DNA of 64,000 bases from Selaginella tamariscina (GCA_003024785.1 PUQB01000515.1:81755-145754), one strand, 5' to 3'; positions 1-12,253 are shown, counted from the first letter of the stretch. Notes: generated by a model not told the origin, from the letters alone. A program made the numbers and translations.

Positions 1-300
1 TGGTTAACAAGAAATAAAGACTTGCTTTATTCCTTAATATTAAATGCTGTTGACGACCTCTGTCGTCTAACACACAACAAGCACTTCTCAAATGCTTGAC
101 CAAAACACCTTCGCATTTCTTTGATTTTCCAATGGTCCCACATTCCACATGTTACGATATTATAGCTTACATCTATGCATCCCTCGGTTTCTCATTACCC
201 CTTTCATAAGGGTCTGCTACTATACCTATCTCTCATTAGTATATAGCTGCCAGACTAAGTATGAGACTTTTATCGGAATCAAGCTCTTTTCCGATACAAG
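1..300 (-). mobile_element. Possible tail of a Ty3 chromovirus-like element (fossil)
   Basis: Read on the minus strand, the stretch around 95-150 resembles the chromodomain end of the nested element at about 36560-36700 (a tryptophan, proline-leucine, asparagine pattern followed by a similar downstream sequence). The resemblance is short and the region is heavily decayed. It may be the last coding part of an element that continues left of the window. Low certainty. Confidence 0.25.
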
Positions 301-840
301 AGTAATTCATAAAACCCTGTTCTTTGTAAACATGTCAATCTGGCCAGAGGCGATCACAGAGGGCATGGCTGTACACATGTATACAACAAGGTCTTGCCAA
401 CCTGCCAACTACCATCCACTTGGTGTGTTATTAACATAAATTTATTCCGATAGGAATCAAATTCAGTCAAATTGTGACCAAGTGTGATAGCACTACCATT
501 TGTCTTTCGCAATCAACTTTGTACTCTTTCATAACACCGACCAGTTCAGGATCAGATAAGCTAACATATCTTTCTTAAAACCAATGTGGAAACCAGGAAA
601 TTCAACCCATCTTAGTGCTTTCAAACGCAATCTTTAGATAGCACGTGTCTTAACTAACACTCTCATTGTACTCATTCCCCAAAGAGCACAACATACTAGA
701 TGCATTCAATAATTCCTAACTCTTAATCTCGCTAAGGCCACATAACTTAATCCTAGAATTAAGTTAAGAGACTCTGGCTTTATGATAAGAGTCTCCCTAA
801 ACTCGAATACCAAATCATTATAATATTATATTTTTCCAAC
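300..840. other. No gene recognised
   Basis: AT-rich sequence with only short open frames and no recognisable domain. A plus-strand frame at 149-439 has no family resemblance and biased, low-complexity composition. Confidence 0.5.
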
Positions 841-2350
841 TCGTAAAACTAATTACACAAGATTTCAATAAGCTAATATTGAAACACACAGCAGTGTCAC
901 TAATTTGAATCATTCAACTAAAGTAACTTTTCGAATTTATCAAAAGTAATGCTTTATCGTTTGATTCAATTAGTGTTCGTGAAATACCTTTAGACAACCC
1001 TATTTCATATAACCTTTGCATTCTTGATATTATAATATTTTGTTCCCGTGATCATCGACTAACCTTGAAGTTCAGAATTTAACAAGTGATGGGTTTGTTA
1101 AATACTTCGCATACTCAAGTGCTTTGCTCTCGTGAACGCATATTTACATTATCAAACATAACTACATGAACTATCAAAATATCAAAAGCGGTAGTTATTA
1201 TGGAATGAGGACTTAGTTCTTGATATTACCCGAACTTCAGTTTCAAGACGGAAATATAATGCTATAATGCATCAAGCAACAGTTCAGGGACCAAGAGGAA
1301 TCATGACTCAGTGTTTGGTTCATCTAACTGATTTAGTAAGATATTATTTTCCACACTAATGTTATCATGACACCAAAGTATCACACTAACTTCATGTTTC
1401 AGTTATATCTCATAATTCAGCAGATCTCCCCAAACATGAATAAGATATTTAGTTCAATACGTTGAACTAAAATACATTATCCATTTAAACACCTAGCCAT
1501 CCACAAAGTACTACATTGCCCCTCAAGCAATGTATTGAGAAACACCTCATTTCTCAAATAACTTGAAAATATGTTTCAAGTTATAACACTAAGGTAGTGC
1601 CTTACCAAAGTGTTAAACTCAAGTCTGCTTGAGTCTTTCTATTATATGATTATGGCCACCTCATGTGATCATAACCAAGTTTTGATATTGAGCGCTCCAA
1701 ACTCAATATTAAGAGATACATATACTTTGACAAGTCATTTATAATCAATCTTAAAAGATTGTCACAAATTCTTTCAAAGTTTAGAATATAAATATCTCAG
1801 ATGAGGTGATAGGAAACCTCATATTTTGAATGGATATTGGACCATACGTTAGAACCTTGAACTAATCATCAAGAAGGGACACCATCTTCTTGAGCTAATC
1901 CCTCAATATTACTTTCAAGAATATTGAACCAACTCAAGGAACACCATCAAACCTTGAGATAGAACTAACAACTAACCCAAGGAATATAATCAAACCTTGA
2001 GTCAAGAATAGTTCTATTTTTTAATATTCCGAAAGATTGAAGATACATACTTTATTTGTTCTTTAAGTGCCCACATTTGCGACCATGATGCAGAGTCAAG
2101 AAACCGTCTTTTGAATAATCGTATTCGATCTAAAAAAATGATATTGAAAAACAATATCAACTTCTAATTCTCATCGAATACCGACTCTCTGAGGAGGTAC
2201 ATGCACTTAAACCTCCAATGAAATCGACTATTACTAGCTCATTGGTAATTCTCAAATAAGTTATCAAACTTAGCAAGTTTCCTTACTTAGTGATAAACAA
2301 AGTGAAGAATCCCAAATCATGCTCTTCTTAACCAAGGAATCACCCTTGTT
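840..2350. repeat. Tract of serial short hairpins
   Basis: This non-coding tract is packed with short perfect inverted repeats. Examples are 863-884 (8-bp stem, 6-nt loop), 1512-1534 (8-bp, 7-nt), 1535-1557 (8-bp, 7-nt), 1559-1583 (10-bp, 5-nt), 1617-1634 (7-bp, 4-nt), 1685-1709 (8-bp, 9-nt), 1746-1761 (7-bp, 2-nt), 1801-1822 (7-bp, 8-nt), 1869-1893 (8-bp, 9-nt), 1903-1927 (8-bp, 9-nt), 1933-1958 (7-bp) and 2139-2159 (8-bp, 5-nt). Several abut end to end. No protein-coding signal is visible. The function is unknown. It could be the non-coding part of an unnamed repeat family or a small-RNA source. Confidence 0.6.
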
Positions 2351-3546
2351 CAAGAACTTCCCCACATTGCAAACAACGTTACAGTTTCAAGATTAAAGAG
2401 TTAACAATGAAAATGCACAAGTGTGCGCCGAACGCCTTCACTATGCAAGTCTTCATTACTCAGTAAACTGAAAATGTAAACGTATGTTTCCAACATTACT
2501 CTTTCTGATAGATCATGCCATCTTCCAAAAGTTGCATTGATAGGGATGCAACATTAAATCCGTCTATTGCCAATATATTATTCTATCTTATTCTCATAAT
2601 CAAGTTAGTCGAGCTAGCTAACTTGAATACAGAGTGCGCTTTACAACTAACTAAGGTTTCATGTTATACTTTGTTCAAATCAAGGGACTTGAATTTAGTA
2701 AACTATTCACCTAATGTTACTTGTAGCTAGCATCATCAAAATATTGCAAACATCAGACAATACTTTGACTACATTGGATCTTCAAACCCATTGCTTAACA
2801 TATTTATCATATGTTAATATTTGACTTTCTGTTGTATTATAAGTTTATCACCATAGTTTACTTCTAGAGTTGCACTCTGGAAAACACACACTATAATGAG
2901 AGCTTATTTTACAACTTTTGTCAAAATGTAGTGTTCACTCTTATGTTTGAATATGCCCTTCTTTTGAAGTCAAAGACACACATTTGAACATAAGTCTTTC
3001 CCCGTTTGAACACTATTATTGGGCTTGTTATTGAATCTTGACTTACATGCAAGTTGTAACTAAAATGGGCATGGCTATAGTCCCATTTCCTAATAATTAG
3101 CAATTTTAGCTATTTAATTAGCATTTTCTAATATTAAAGGAATATTCTTTTATATGAAAAAGAATATTCTTTAGAATATTCTATTTTGTATTCTACCCTT
3201 TAATAAATTATAGCATTCATTGAACAAAAATTAATAACATTATAAAAGTAGAAGTATTAAATTATATAATATATTGCCTAATATAACAATTAAGGAAGAG
3301 CATAAGAGGTACATTATATAAATATTGATGTTGTTATTAAAATATTAATATTTAAATATAACATTATTAATTAAAAATTTGTAGTAGTAATAATATATAT
3401 ATAAATAAATCCTATAATAATATAGTCAATCTTCCATATCATTTTTTAAATTTATATAGTTAAGTAAACAATTTGGTACTATTATTAAAGAGTTTATAAT
3501 AATTATGAATATTAAATATATGATATTTTATAATTTTGTAATTGCT
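2350..3546. other. AT-rich spacer, no gene recognised
   Basis: Very AT-rich, with runs of TATA and ATTA between 3100 and 3540. Two small open frames (2515-2730 plus, 2921-3103 minus) have no recognisable features. It lies just past the 3' end of the minus-strand DUF7869-like gene, so an element terminus may lie here. I could not identify a terminal inverted repeat. Confidence 0.45.
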
Positions 3547-6500
3547 TTAAGCTTCAGAAAACATACATTCCCTTGCAGTTTTGTTAATCGTGACTTTATC
3601 AACGCTTCTTGACATCCACCCATATCGAATGGATTTAACATTTATAAAACATGCTGGGTCTTTTTGATTGGGAGACCATGTTTTCTCTAGGCATCCATTA
3701 TATCTTTCGCTCTCCTTCTCGTGTCGCCTTTTTTGTGGTTTGAACCATGCAACCTTAACAATACTATTTTTTGTGATTACTTCAGGTGTGTCGATAATTT
3801 GACCCATCCAAATAGGCTGATTATATGACGCATCTGGAGTAATGAGAACCATCATTAGTTTTTGAAGATCCTGGCAGCAATCAAAGTATGCTTTAGGTTT
3901 TTGGTTCCTTTGTCCAACAAAGTGTGGGGTTTGCACTTCCACATCACTACTGGCTTCTATGTCGTCTGTGCTCAGTGATGTCATTTCAATCTCCTCTCGC
4001 CACCTTGTTTTAGGCCAAAAAGGGTGTTGCAATTCTGTACTTGTGACAGTAGGCCCTTCCAACTCTCGAACAACAGTCTCCCAATAGTCGACCACATGCT
4101 TATATAGTTCTGAGTAACCAGTTGCCTTATCAGAATTCTTTGGCATCGATTTTTGAACCCATGCCACATATTTTTTGATGCCATCAATAATAACCTCTTG
4201 TTCCTTGAGCTGGGCACTCAATGGAATAGGGTCTGGTTGTCCTTCTGGGAGAAGTGGCTTTCCATCTCTCCACTTTTGAAGAGCATTAACCCTCTTTCGG
4301 TAACCACTCCTGCTCTGATGGCCGTAACTTGTACTGCATAATAGGTATACCATCTCGTATGGAGAAAAAGAATTGTAGCGGCACAAGGTGACCAACTAAA
4401 GAATCACTCCCTTCTTTTATATACTCCTTGAGAAATTTTTTGAAGTCTGGCACCTCAGTCACAAGCAAAGCACAACTTTTTTTGGAGATGCAATTTTCAA
4501 AAAGATTCATCATATGCGGTAAGGTAAGTGCACTTGTCCTTTTTGTAGAGTTGGAGACCTTGCTGAAGAACGCATCAATATCTTCATGAGTGTGACCAAC
4601 CATAAGGAAACTGAGCGTGATTGTTTCAAACACACCTTTGGCAACAAGCATTGACAAGTATGCTAGCACATATCTAGAAAATAAAAGTAAGTATGAGCTT
4701 GAGAAACCCTTAAGTAAAATGATTTACCTATTTTTGTTCTCGCCTGCACAATTATCCATCTGTAAAAGCAAATGACGAGGAAGCTTATTTGATGTTGAGG
4801 ACACATGTACACTATTTGAGCTAGATCCCTCCACTGAACCTGAACTCTCAACAGGGCCATCTGTTTTTTGTGCAGGTTGCTGACAATGCCTCTCATATTC
4901 CCAAGTAGCCTCAAGTGCAGACGTGTTCATGAGAGCATTATGTAAAGGTTGAAGGTGTTGTTTCTTCACTTTGAGATCACTGATAGGACTTGTCTGTGAG
5001 TGGGCTTCAAGGTTTCTGAAACACATGGCTAACGACCCAATAGTGAAATTGGAGTCGCTAGACCAATGTGGAAGTGAAAAGTGTCCATATGACTCACAAC
5101 CGTGTCCATGTGTTAGCACACCTGTCAATGAAATCGGAAGTTTCATGACATTTCCAAGGCACTTTGGTGTTGCAAAGAGCTTTGGAATGCTGGTCTTTGA
5201 ATGATCCATCTTGTCATGGATCAAGCACAGGTACTCTGATGGGCGTGACACAGAAAGCATGCGGTGTGCATAGTACTGAGACCGGCAAGTTTGTTGTGCA
5301 ATCATGTGGGCCTCCATCTTCTTTTGAATGGCAGTGATCTCCACCAAGGTTTTTGCACAAGCCTCTGCAGCCTTCAATGATGTACAAGTGTCACACTTGG
5401 AAAAGCTAGAGTGTTTTGCAATCTCCACATCCTTAAAATGAGTATTCCATATGTTGTTGAAGGTACCAGTGCAGATTGCTTGGAGCCCCATCAAACTGAG
5501 GCACTTGTTCACATGTTCACACAGCTTCAATTGAGTGTAGATTGAAGGCAAAACCTTGAGATTTTCCCTGACCCCTGCATTTGTGGTTCGGCATTTGTGA
5601 GGCATCCTGTCTGCATTTGCTTCCACAAAAGCCTTGAGTATCTCTATGGCTGCCATATGTGAGAGCGGGTTTTGACCAAGCGAGTGTTCCCATGACTGAG
5701 GTTCGCGCTCCATCTAGCCACTCATCCCTCCGACGGTAGAACGTGGTCTTTGGGATCCCGTATATACTGTACCAAGCTTTGAAGCAGATGGCCACCTTAT
5801 TAAATACCATGGATGTACTCTGATAACCTGTGTCCGAGGCCATTCCATCAATACACCCAGTTAGTGCAGCATATACAAACTCATGCCTTTGCTTTTGGGT
5901 GAGCATACGAAAGACATGTCTACATTGGGTAATTTCATTCCGGTCTGCCATCTGACAACACTTCTTCTTGCAACAGTCAATCGTGGAAATGCTCGTAACA
6001 CTTTCGGAAGATGTAGGATCCATCTTTACCCTCTTGCTGAAACTTGCAGGGGAAGATCTACAACCCATGAATCGCCTTTTTCTTACAATAGGACCAATGC
6101 AAGGAACCTCTTCAAATATGAGTTGTTCTTCCGGGTTGTTATTATTGAAATCCAACCCAGAATATGTTGAACCATCTTGCCGTCTTAATTCAGATGTTCG
6201 CCACCTCACGAGGGATCCAGGATACAAAGTGCCATTAGGTGAAACCTCTGTCACAACTACACCCACGAAGTCGGACCCTAGTTTCTCTTCTGACACTGCT
6301 TCCATTGGATTTATAGCTGTGATGATGCCTCTTCCGACTTCAATCTCACGAAGAAAGAGAATCACCTCATCCATCACAGCAGGCAAGCCATCATCTGGTA
6401 AACTCGTGCTACTATTTGTTTGTGACTCTGCATATTCTGTGTCAGCCTTGACTTCATCCAAATTCCACAATACAGGAGAACCCTCCTCAAATTCCATTCC

Positions 6501-6666
6501 CAGAACCTCAACATGCTTGAAATGGTGTTCACCCATACGTACACACAAGATCCTTGGGCAATATTGTGACATGATGCATTATTATCTCGAACTTCCACAG
6601 TTCCAGTGCCAACTATCTCGTTGTTCCGAAGAAGACATACTTTATCTCCAGTATTAACATATTGTC
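3547..6666 (-). pseudogene. DUF7869-like (DDE-nuclease-like) gene, frame-disrupted
   Basis: Reads right to left. The first visible exon begins at 6666, just after an AG acceptor, so a short upstream exon is expected. Order: two N-terminal modules with a hydrophobic-L-x(n)-V-G-x-G pattern (about 6650-6230); a basic stretch RKRRF; a cysteine cluster CCKKKCC (about 5975); a CDTC motif (about 5385); an acidic motif QMDNCAGENKN (about 4745); an intron of 54 nt (4674-4727, GT-AG, phase kept); then VGHTHEDIDAFFS (about 4570); and a C-terminal basic domain to the stop at 3547. D-N-C...NKN followed by GHTHxDID is the hallmark of plant proteins annotated DUF7869, which look like RNase H-fold nucleases. 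That function is inferred. About three frame changes (near 6540, 5705 and 4290) suggest a decaying copy or draft errors. It is divergent from the gene at 12482 and is preceded by a palindrome cluster. Confidence 0.7.
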
Positions 6667-6809
6667 CTGCACATAAATAATTGTGTTATTTATGATATCT
6701 GTTTATGCAATATTTCTAAGAAATCATAACTGCGGTTACTTAATAATATGCATGTGCAATAATACATAATTATGTTAGATAATATCTCATGTTTATTAAT
6801 ACAACTGAT

Positions 6810-7295
6810 GGGCGGGATTAATCCCGCCCACTCTCCCCCGAGGAGTCGGCGGGATTAATCCCGCCGCGACTCACCCCTCGGAGAGAGTCGGCGGGATTAA
6901 TCCCGCCACTCCTCCTGAGGAAGAGGGGGGGATTAATCCCGCCCTACTCTACGACGGAAGAGGGCGGGATTAATCCCGCCTAAACTCTCTCCGAAACTAT
7001 GATTTCAAAGAGATTCGGGATGAATCCTTCCCCAAATCCTTAAAACAGGGAAGTGTGGCGAGATTAATCCCGCCACCCTTCCTGCCTCCTAAAATGGTTG
7101 GAGATTAATCCCGCCGACAACTCTTTCTAATAAATTCAAGTAACTCTTATCAGTTGAGAAGTTATCGGCGGGATTAATCCCGCCGCTCTTTTTCAAGTGG
7201 CGGAGAAGCATTGCCGACGCCATAGAGAGATGGTGGCGGGATTAATCCCGCCACCTCTTCAAAGGCGAAAAAAAATGGCCGGATTAATCTCGCCG
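6810..7295. repeat. Palindrome cluster 1 (GGCGGGATTAATCCCGCC)
   Basis: About ten copies of an 18-bp perfect or near-perfect palindrome lie irregularly spaced in 485 bp. Exact 18-mers are at 6811, 6848, 6890, 6963, 7167 and 7235. Variants are near 6926, 7057, 7098 and 7277. Flanking bases often extend the dyad: 7232-7255 is a 24-bp perfect palindrome. The cluster begins about 145 bp upstream of the first visible exon of the minus-strand gene and is GC-rich inside very AT-rich DNA. It is likely a protein-binding array or a cruciform/hairpin-forming element. Either role is inference. Confidence 0.9.
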
Positions 7296-7900
7296 CCCTC
7301 GGTAACCAGAATATTAAGTTAAAGGATATTTAAACGGGATAAATCCCTAACAGAATATATTGTAATCCTAATGCATTCCTAAACCCTAAATTCTAAAATT
7401 TAAGAGAGAATGTAAGAGAGTGAATCTTTATAAATATATTTTAAATTTGTTTATAATATTACTTGTAAACAACATGAAGGCACCGTGCTTTCTATAAACA
7501 ATAGCGCACCCAATTTAATGTCGCTCCTGAGCTGATCACTAAGAAAGAAAAAGAAAATCTGAAAGAGTGAAAAATAAAGAACAAAGAAACCCTTGCCAGA
7601 GAAAAACCAGATCTGAATTTGAGTAGGAAATTAAATGCATTTTCAAATTTACATGTCAGACTGACATTACTTATGTCAGAAATTCAAAATTTTTGAAATA
7701 ACAAAAGAAAATTTAAGATGAGTTGAAACAATAACCGACATCTGACATATATACTCTCTAATTCCAATGAGTGTTTTAAAAGCATTTAATGTTATTCAAG
7801 TGCTTCAAGCTGTTTAATTATTAGAATTTTTGTAATGTTCTATCATTCTTAATATTCAAGTATATGTTATTAAGTTTATATATATATATATTATACACAT
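7296..7900. other. AT-rich spacer
   Basis: No coding signal. A degenerate copy of the palindrome centre may lie near 7333-7348. Otherwise this is AT-rich unique sequence between the palindrome cluster and the tandem repeats. Confidence 0.5.
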
Positions 7901-7914
7901 AAATAAATAAATTG

Positions 7915-8625
7915 ATATATTATTATGTATCATTTAAAATATATTCATAGTCTGTTTATTATTATTATTTTTAATTACTCGAGTAATTAATTTCATTTCC
8001 TACTATTAATGGGATATTCTTTATTTTTTTCTTAATATTCAAGATATTCCATATATAAACTTGATTATTCATAATTAAATTAGTCTTATTCTTAATTATC
8101 TCAGTAATTATTCTACATTTGTATATATTAATAGGATTTTCTCAATTAATTTGTTATTATTTCAAGAATATTCCTATTGTTAAACCTTATTATCATAAAT
8201 ATTAAATATATTATTTAAACTATATATGACTATATAAGATAAATATGTATATGTATAATTTAAAATATGTTCATAGTGTATTTAATTTCATTTTCTTAAT
8301 TACTTGAGTAATCAATCTTCTTTATATTAATGCGATATTCTTATTATTTACTTTATTCCAAGAATATTTCAATATTAACATGATTATCATTAATTAATTA
8401 GTTAATTATTTCAGTACTTGATCTACATTTATATATATTAATGGATTTTCTCAATTAATTTCTTATTATTTCAAGAATATTCTAATGTTAAACCCTATTA
8501 TCAATATTAAATATATATATTAAAACTATATATGGCTATATTATTAGATAAAATCATATATTATTATGTATAATTTAAAATATGTTCATAGTGTGTATAT
8601 TAATATTATTTTCTTAATTATTCGA
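7915..8625. repeat. Tandem repeat of about 325 bp, slightly over two copies
   Basis: The phrase ATTTAAAATATRTTCATAG recurs near 7931, 8257 and 8580, and the AT-rich sequence between copies matches over long stretches (for example the TCTCAATTAATTTSTTATTATTTCAAGAATATTC-type segment near 8137 and 8448). The period is about 325 bp. Non-coding, in the spacer between the divergent genes. Confidence 0.75.
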
Positions 8626-8819
8626 TGTTTGTTTTGCACATATATATATAACAGAATCATAAATTTATATATACACATGCACACGCATTAGAAGCATTTA
8701 CAAAGACACATATGCACAACATGCACATTGCCCTAACCAAACTTGAGAATTATATGTTGCTTCTTTATAAAAAACATCATGTTCGACACATGTATGATTT
8801 ATATGTACTCAGTCTGTGT

Positions 8820-9650
8820 GTATGTAACACATTGAATTTACACATGTAATATATATGTATGTCGTGTGTATACACGTGTGTATATATAGTGTACTATTAT
8901 ATGCAATGTGTACGATTTTCATTTGTTAACACTCATCTCTTCTCTCATACATCACAGTGTCACTATGCATAATCCTTCTCTCATACACACACCATGCATG
9001 ATCATGATCCATAATATGTAGCCTGTCTCTTCTTCTCATACATACACACCATGCATGATCATGATCCATAATGTAGCATGTCTCTTCTCTCATACATACA
9101 CACCATGCATGATCATGATCCATATAATCCTGTCTCTCTCTCATACTACACACCATGCATGATCATGATCCATAATATGTAGCCTGTCTCTTCTCTCATA
9201 CATACACACCATGCGTGATCCATAATATGTACTGATGTTACTATTATGTAATATGTAAATTAAATGTATATTTGTGTATACACTCCTCCTCTCATACATA
9301 TACACCATGCATGATCCATCCTAACCTTAAACCCTATGTAACACATTGAATTTACACATGTAATATATGTATGTCTGTGTGTATACACGTGTGTATGTAT
9401 ATGTGTGTACTAATATTGCAATGTGTATGAATTTAATTTGTTAACATCTTTCTCTCTTCTCTCATACATACACACCATGCATGATCCATGTAAATGTACT
9501 GACTCTCTTCTCTCAAACATACACACCATGCATGATCCATAATATGTATTGTCACTCTTCTTCATACATTATGTACACACCATACATGATCCTGTACTCT
9601 GTCTCTCTAATATAATATGTATTAATATGTATATATGTCTATGTGTATAA
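8820..9650. repeat. Duplicated block of about 515 bp with a CATGCATGATC minisatellite
   Basis: The segment starting TATGTAACACATTGAATTTA at about 8820 recurs at about 9333. Inside each copy is a minisatellite with a repeated unit of about 50-57 bp containing ACCATGCATGATCATGATCC or a shortened form, preceded by CTCTCATACATACACAC. I see about nine units (near 8990, 9047, 9101, 9150, 9207, 9302, 9475, 9526 and 9577). CATGCATG and GATCATGATC are themselves palindromes. Open frames through this stretch are repeat artefacts. Confidence 0.8.
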
Positions 9651-9939
9651 TACTATGTGTGTATATATGTATCGCTGCACGTGAAACTTTAACATTCTCA
9701 TGGACACACACGTGTTAAACCCCTGCATGATATTTATTCTTGAGGTGTATGTGATATACCCACGCACACGCACACGCTGATAATATAATGAAAGAATATT
9801 CGTTTAGGGGCGAATCTATAGTTTATTCTTTTTAGGGTTTAAGTAATTCTTAGAAGGAATATTCGATTAGGGTTATAATATATTCCATTCCTTTTAGGTT
9901 TAAGTATATTCCTAGGGTTGTAAGGCGGCGCGGCTTGAA

Positions 9940-10613
9940 ATCTCCTTCTCTCTCTCACACAGGTGAGAATCTCTCTCTCTCACACGCACACTCCTCTGAG
10001 TTTATTTATTTATTTTTATTTCACATAATATTTATATGTGTATGTATCTTATAATATAATTTAGATCTCTATCTCTCGCACACAACACCACACTCGTATA
10101 CATATACACACACACATATATATATATATTATCCTTCCTCTCTTCTTCTTCTCTATAGATCTCTATCTCGCGCACACACACGTACACTCGTATACATATA
10201 CACACACAGATAATATATATATATTATATATATATNATATATTTCCTTCTCTCTCTCTTCTCTATAGATCTCTATCTCTCGCACACACACGCACACTTGT
10301 ATACATATACACACACAGATATATATATATATATATATATCTCTGTGTGTGTTTGTGTTTGTGTATCTGTATAATTTTATTAATTTATTAATTTTATCTC
10401 TTGCACACGCACGCACACTCCTGTTTATCTGTATGATTTTATTTGTTTCGCTCACACACGCATACTCACGATATACATACACACACACACACACACACAC
10501 ACAACATATATATATACCTATATACATATAATATACATATATATATTATGTGTACCAGTATCTGTATAATTCTATTTATTTATCTATTTCTCGCACACAC
10601 ACGCACACTCCTA

Positions 10614-10677
<64 letters not shown>

Positions 10678-11130
10678 TATGTGTGTGTGTGTGTGTATCT
10701 GTTAATTTTATTGATTTGTTAATTGTATCTCTCGCACACACACGCACACTCCTGTATATATTATATGTGTGTGTGTGTGTTTTTATCTGTATGATTTTAT
10801 TTGTTTCACACGCAACACACGATTACATATACACACATATATATATACCTATGTACATATATATATACTATATTATGTGTACCAGTATCTGTATAATTTT
10901 ATTTATTTATCTATTTCTCGCACACACACGCACACTCCTATATATATATATACACACACATAAATATATATAATTTTATTGATTTGTTTGTTTATCTGTA
11001 TGATTTTATTTGTTTCACACACGCATACACACGATATACATATAATTTGTGTATCAGTATAATTTTATCTGATTTGTCTATCTCTGGTACACACACGCAC
11101 TCTCCTACACACATATACATATATATAAAT
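9940..11130. repeat. Microsatellite-rich tandem array (CA/TA, CTCTC, GCACACACACGCACAC)
   Basis: Runs of CA, TA, CATA and CTCT alternate with a recurring block reading roughly ATCTCTCGCACACACACGCACACTCC followed by CTGTATRATTTTATT. The block recurs every 100-250 bp. It includes an N at 10236. Apparent reading frames here are low-complexity repeats, not genes. Confidence 0.85.
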
Positions 11131-11142
11131 ATATATGTGCGT

Positions 11143-12146
11143 AGCGGCGGAATTAATCCCGCCGCTATATGGTGAGACGTGTGTAGCAGCGGGATTAATC
11201 CCGCCGCTATATGGTTAGACCCTCGGCGGCGTGATTAATCCCGCCGCCCTTCAGGCAGGCTATTCCGTTAGCCTCTAGATGAGCGGCGGGATTAATCCCG
11301 CCACGTACGCATGCCCTGTGTGGAATTGGGCGGGATTTATCCCGCTGCCGAAGACCTGCCTGAAGGGCCTAGGCAGTGGATTAATCCCACTCGATTTACG
11401 CAGGACATTGGCGTCCGCGGATTAATCCCGCCGCCTAGGGCCTGAGTAAAGGGCCTGGGCGCGGGATTAATCCCGCTGCCCTGCGCGGAATCGGGCGGGA
11501 TTTTCCCGCCGCCAAAGGCCTGCTTGAAGGGCCTAGGCGGCGGGATTAATCCTGCCCGATTGTGCAGGGAATTGGCGTCCGACGGGATTAATCCCGCCGC
11601 CTAGGGCCCGAGTGAAGGGCCTGGCGGCGGGATTAATCCCGCCGCCAAAGGCCTGCCTAAAGGGCCTAGGCGGGATTAATCCCGCCCGATTTCGCGCAGG
11701 GAATTGGCGTCCGGCGGGATTAATCCCGCCGCATAGGGACCGAGTGAAGGCCCTGGGCGGCGGGATTAATCCCGCCGAGCCTTCAATGCCTGTTGGAGGA
11801 ATGAATCCCGCCACCCTTCCTTTTTCTCCATTGGTGAGTCGGACCAATCCCAAACGTTTCTGTCTGAGACGTAGAAGGTTTACAACATACCAATGGAGAG
11901 AACTGGGAAGGGTGGGAAATTCATTTAACCATCCCTTACATGGTGGGCGAGATTAATCCCGCCTCCTTTCTGGAGTCACTGAAGGGGTGTGCCAAATAAA
12001 TCCTGCCCAGTTCTCTCTGAGACCGAGAAGGGTGGCAAGATTAATTCCGCACTCCCGTTCAAGGCCTCCAGAAAGGTGGCGAGATTAATCCCGCCCACTC
12101 TTTCAGGAGGCATTGAAGGGGTGGCGAGATTAATCCCGCCGCACCT
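11143..12146. repeat. Palindrome cluster 2 (GGCGGGATTAATCCCGCC)
   Basis: About twenty copies of the cluster-1 palindrome in 1 kb. Exact 18-mers start at 11285, 11626, 11669, 11713 and 11759; the others have one to four changes. 11623-11646 is a 24-bp perfect dyad. Between about 11363 and 11780 three palindromes are arranged in a higher-order repeat of about 130-165 bp, marked by recurring AGGGCCTAGG, GCAGGGAATTGGCGTCC and AAAGGCCTGCYT. The last copy ends about 335 bp before the ATG of the plus-strand gene. Together with cluster 1 it brackets the spacer between the divergent genes. Confidence 0.9.
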
Positions 12147-12253
12147 TCCATGTGAATATATATGTGTATTAGTATATATAAGTTGCATATCTCATTTTAT
12201 TTACTTTTATCATCTTATCATAATATTTCGAGTAAAAGCTAGGAACTATGTAA

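Noticed and set aside
8926-9156. 76-codon minus-strand frame with repeated DHDHAWCV
   Set aside because: Pure translation of the CATGCATGATCATGATCC minisatellite.
10153-11175. Several open frames of 60-176 codons
   Set aside because: They run through CA/TA/CTCT microsatellites and consist of repeated threonine, histidine, isoleucine and tyrosine. They are not genes.
6810-12146. CRISPR-like array
   Set aside because: Repeats are evenly palindromic, spacers are short, irregular and themselves repeated, no cas-like genes are present, and the genome is eukaryotic.
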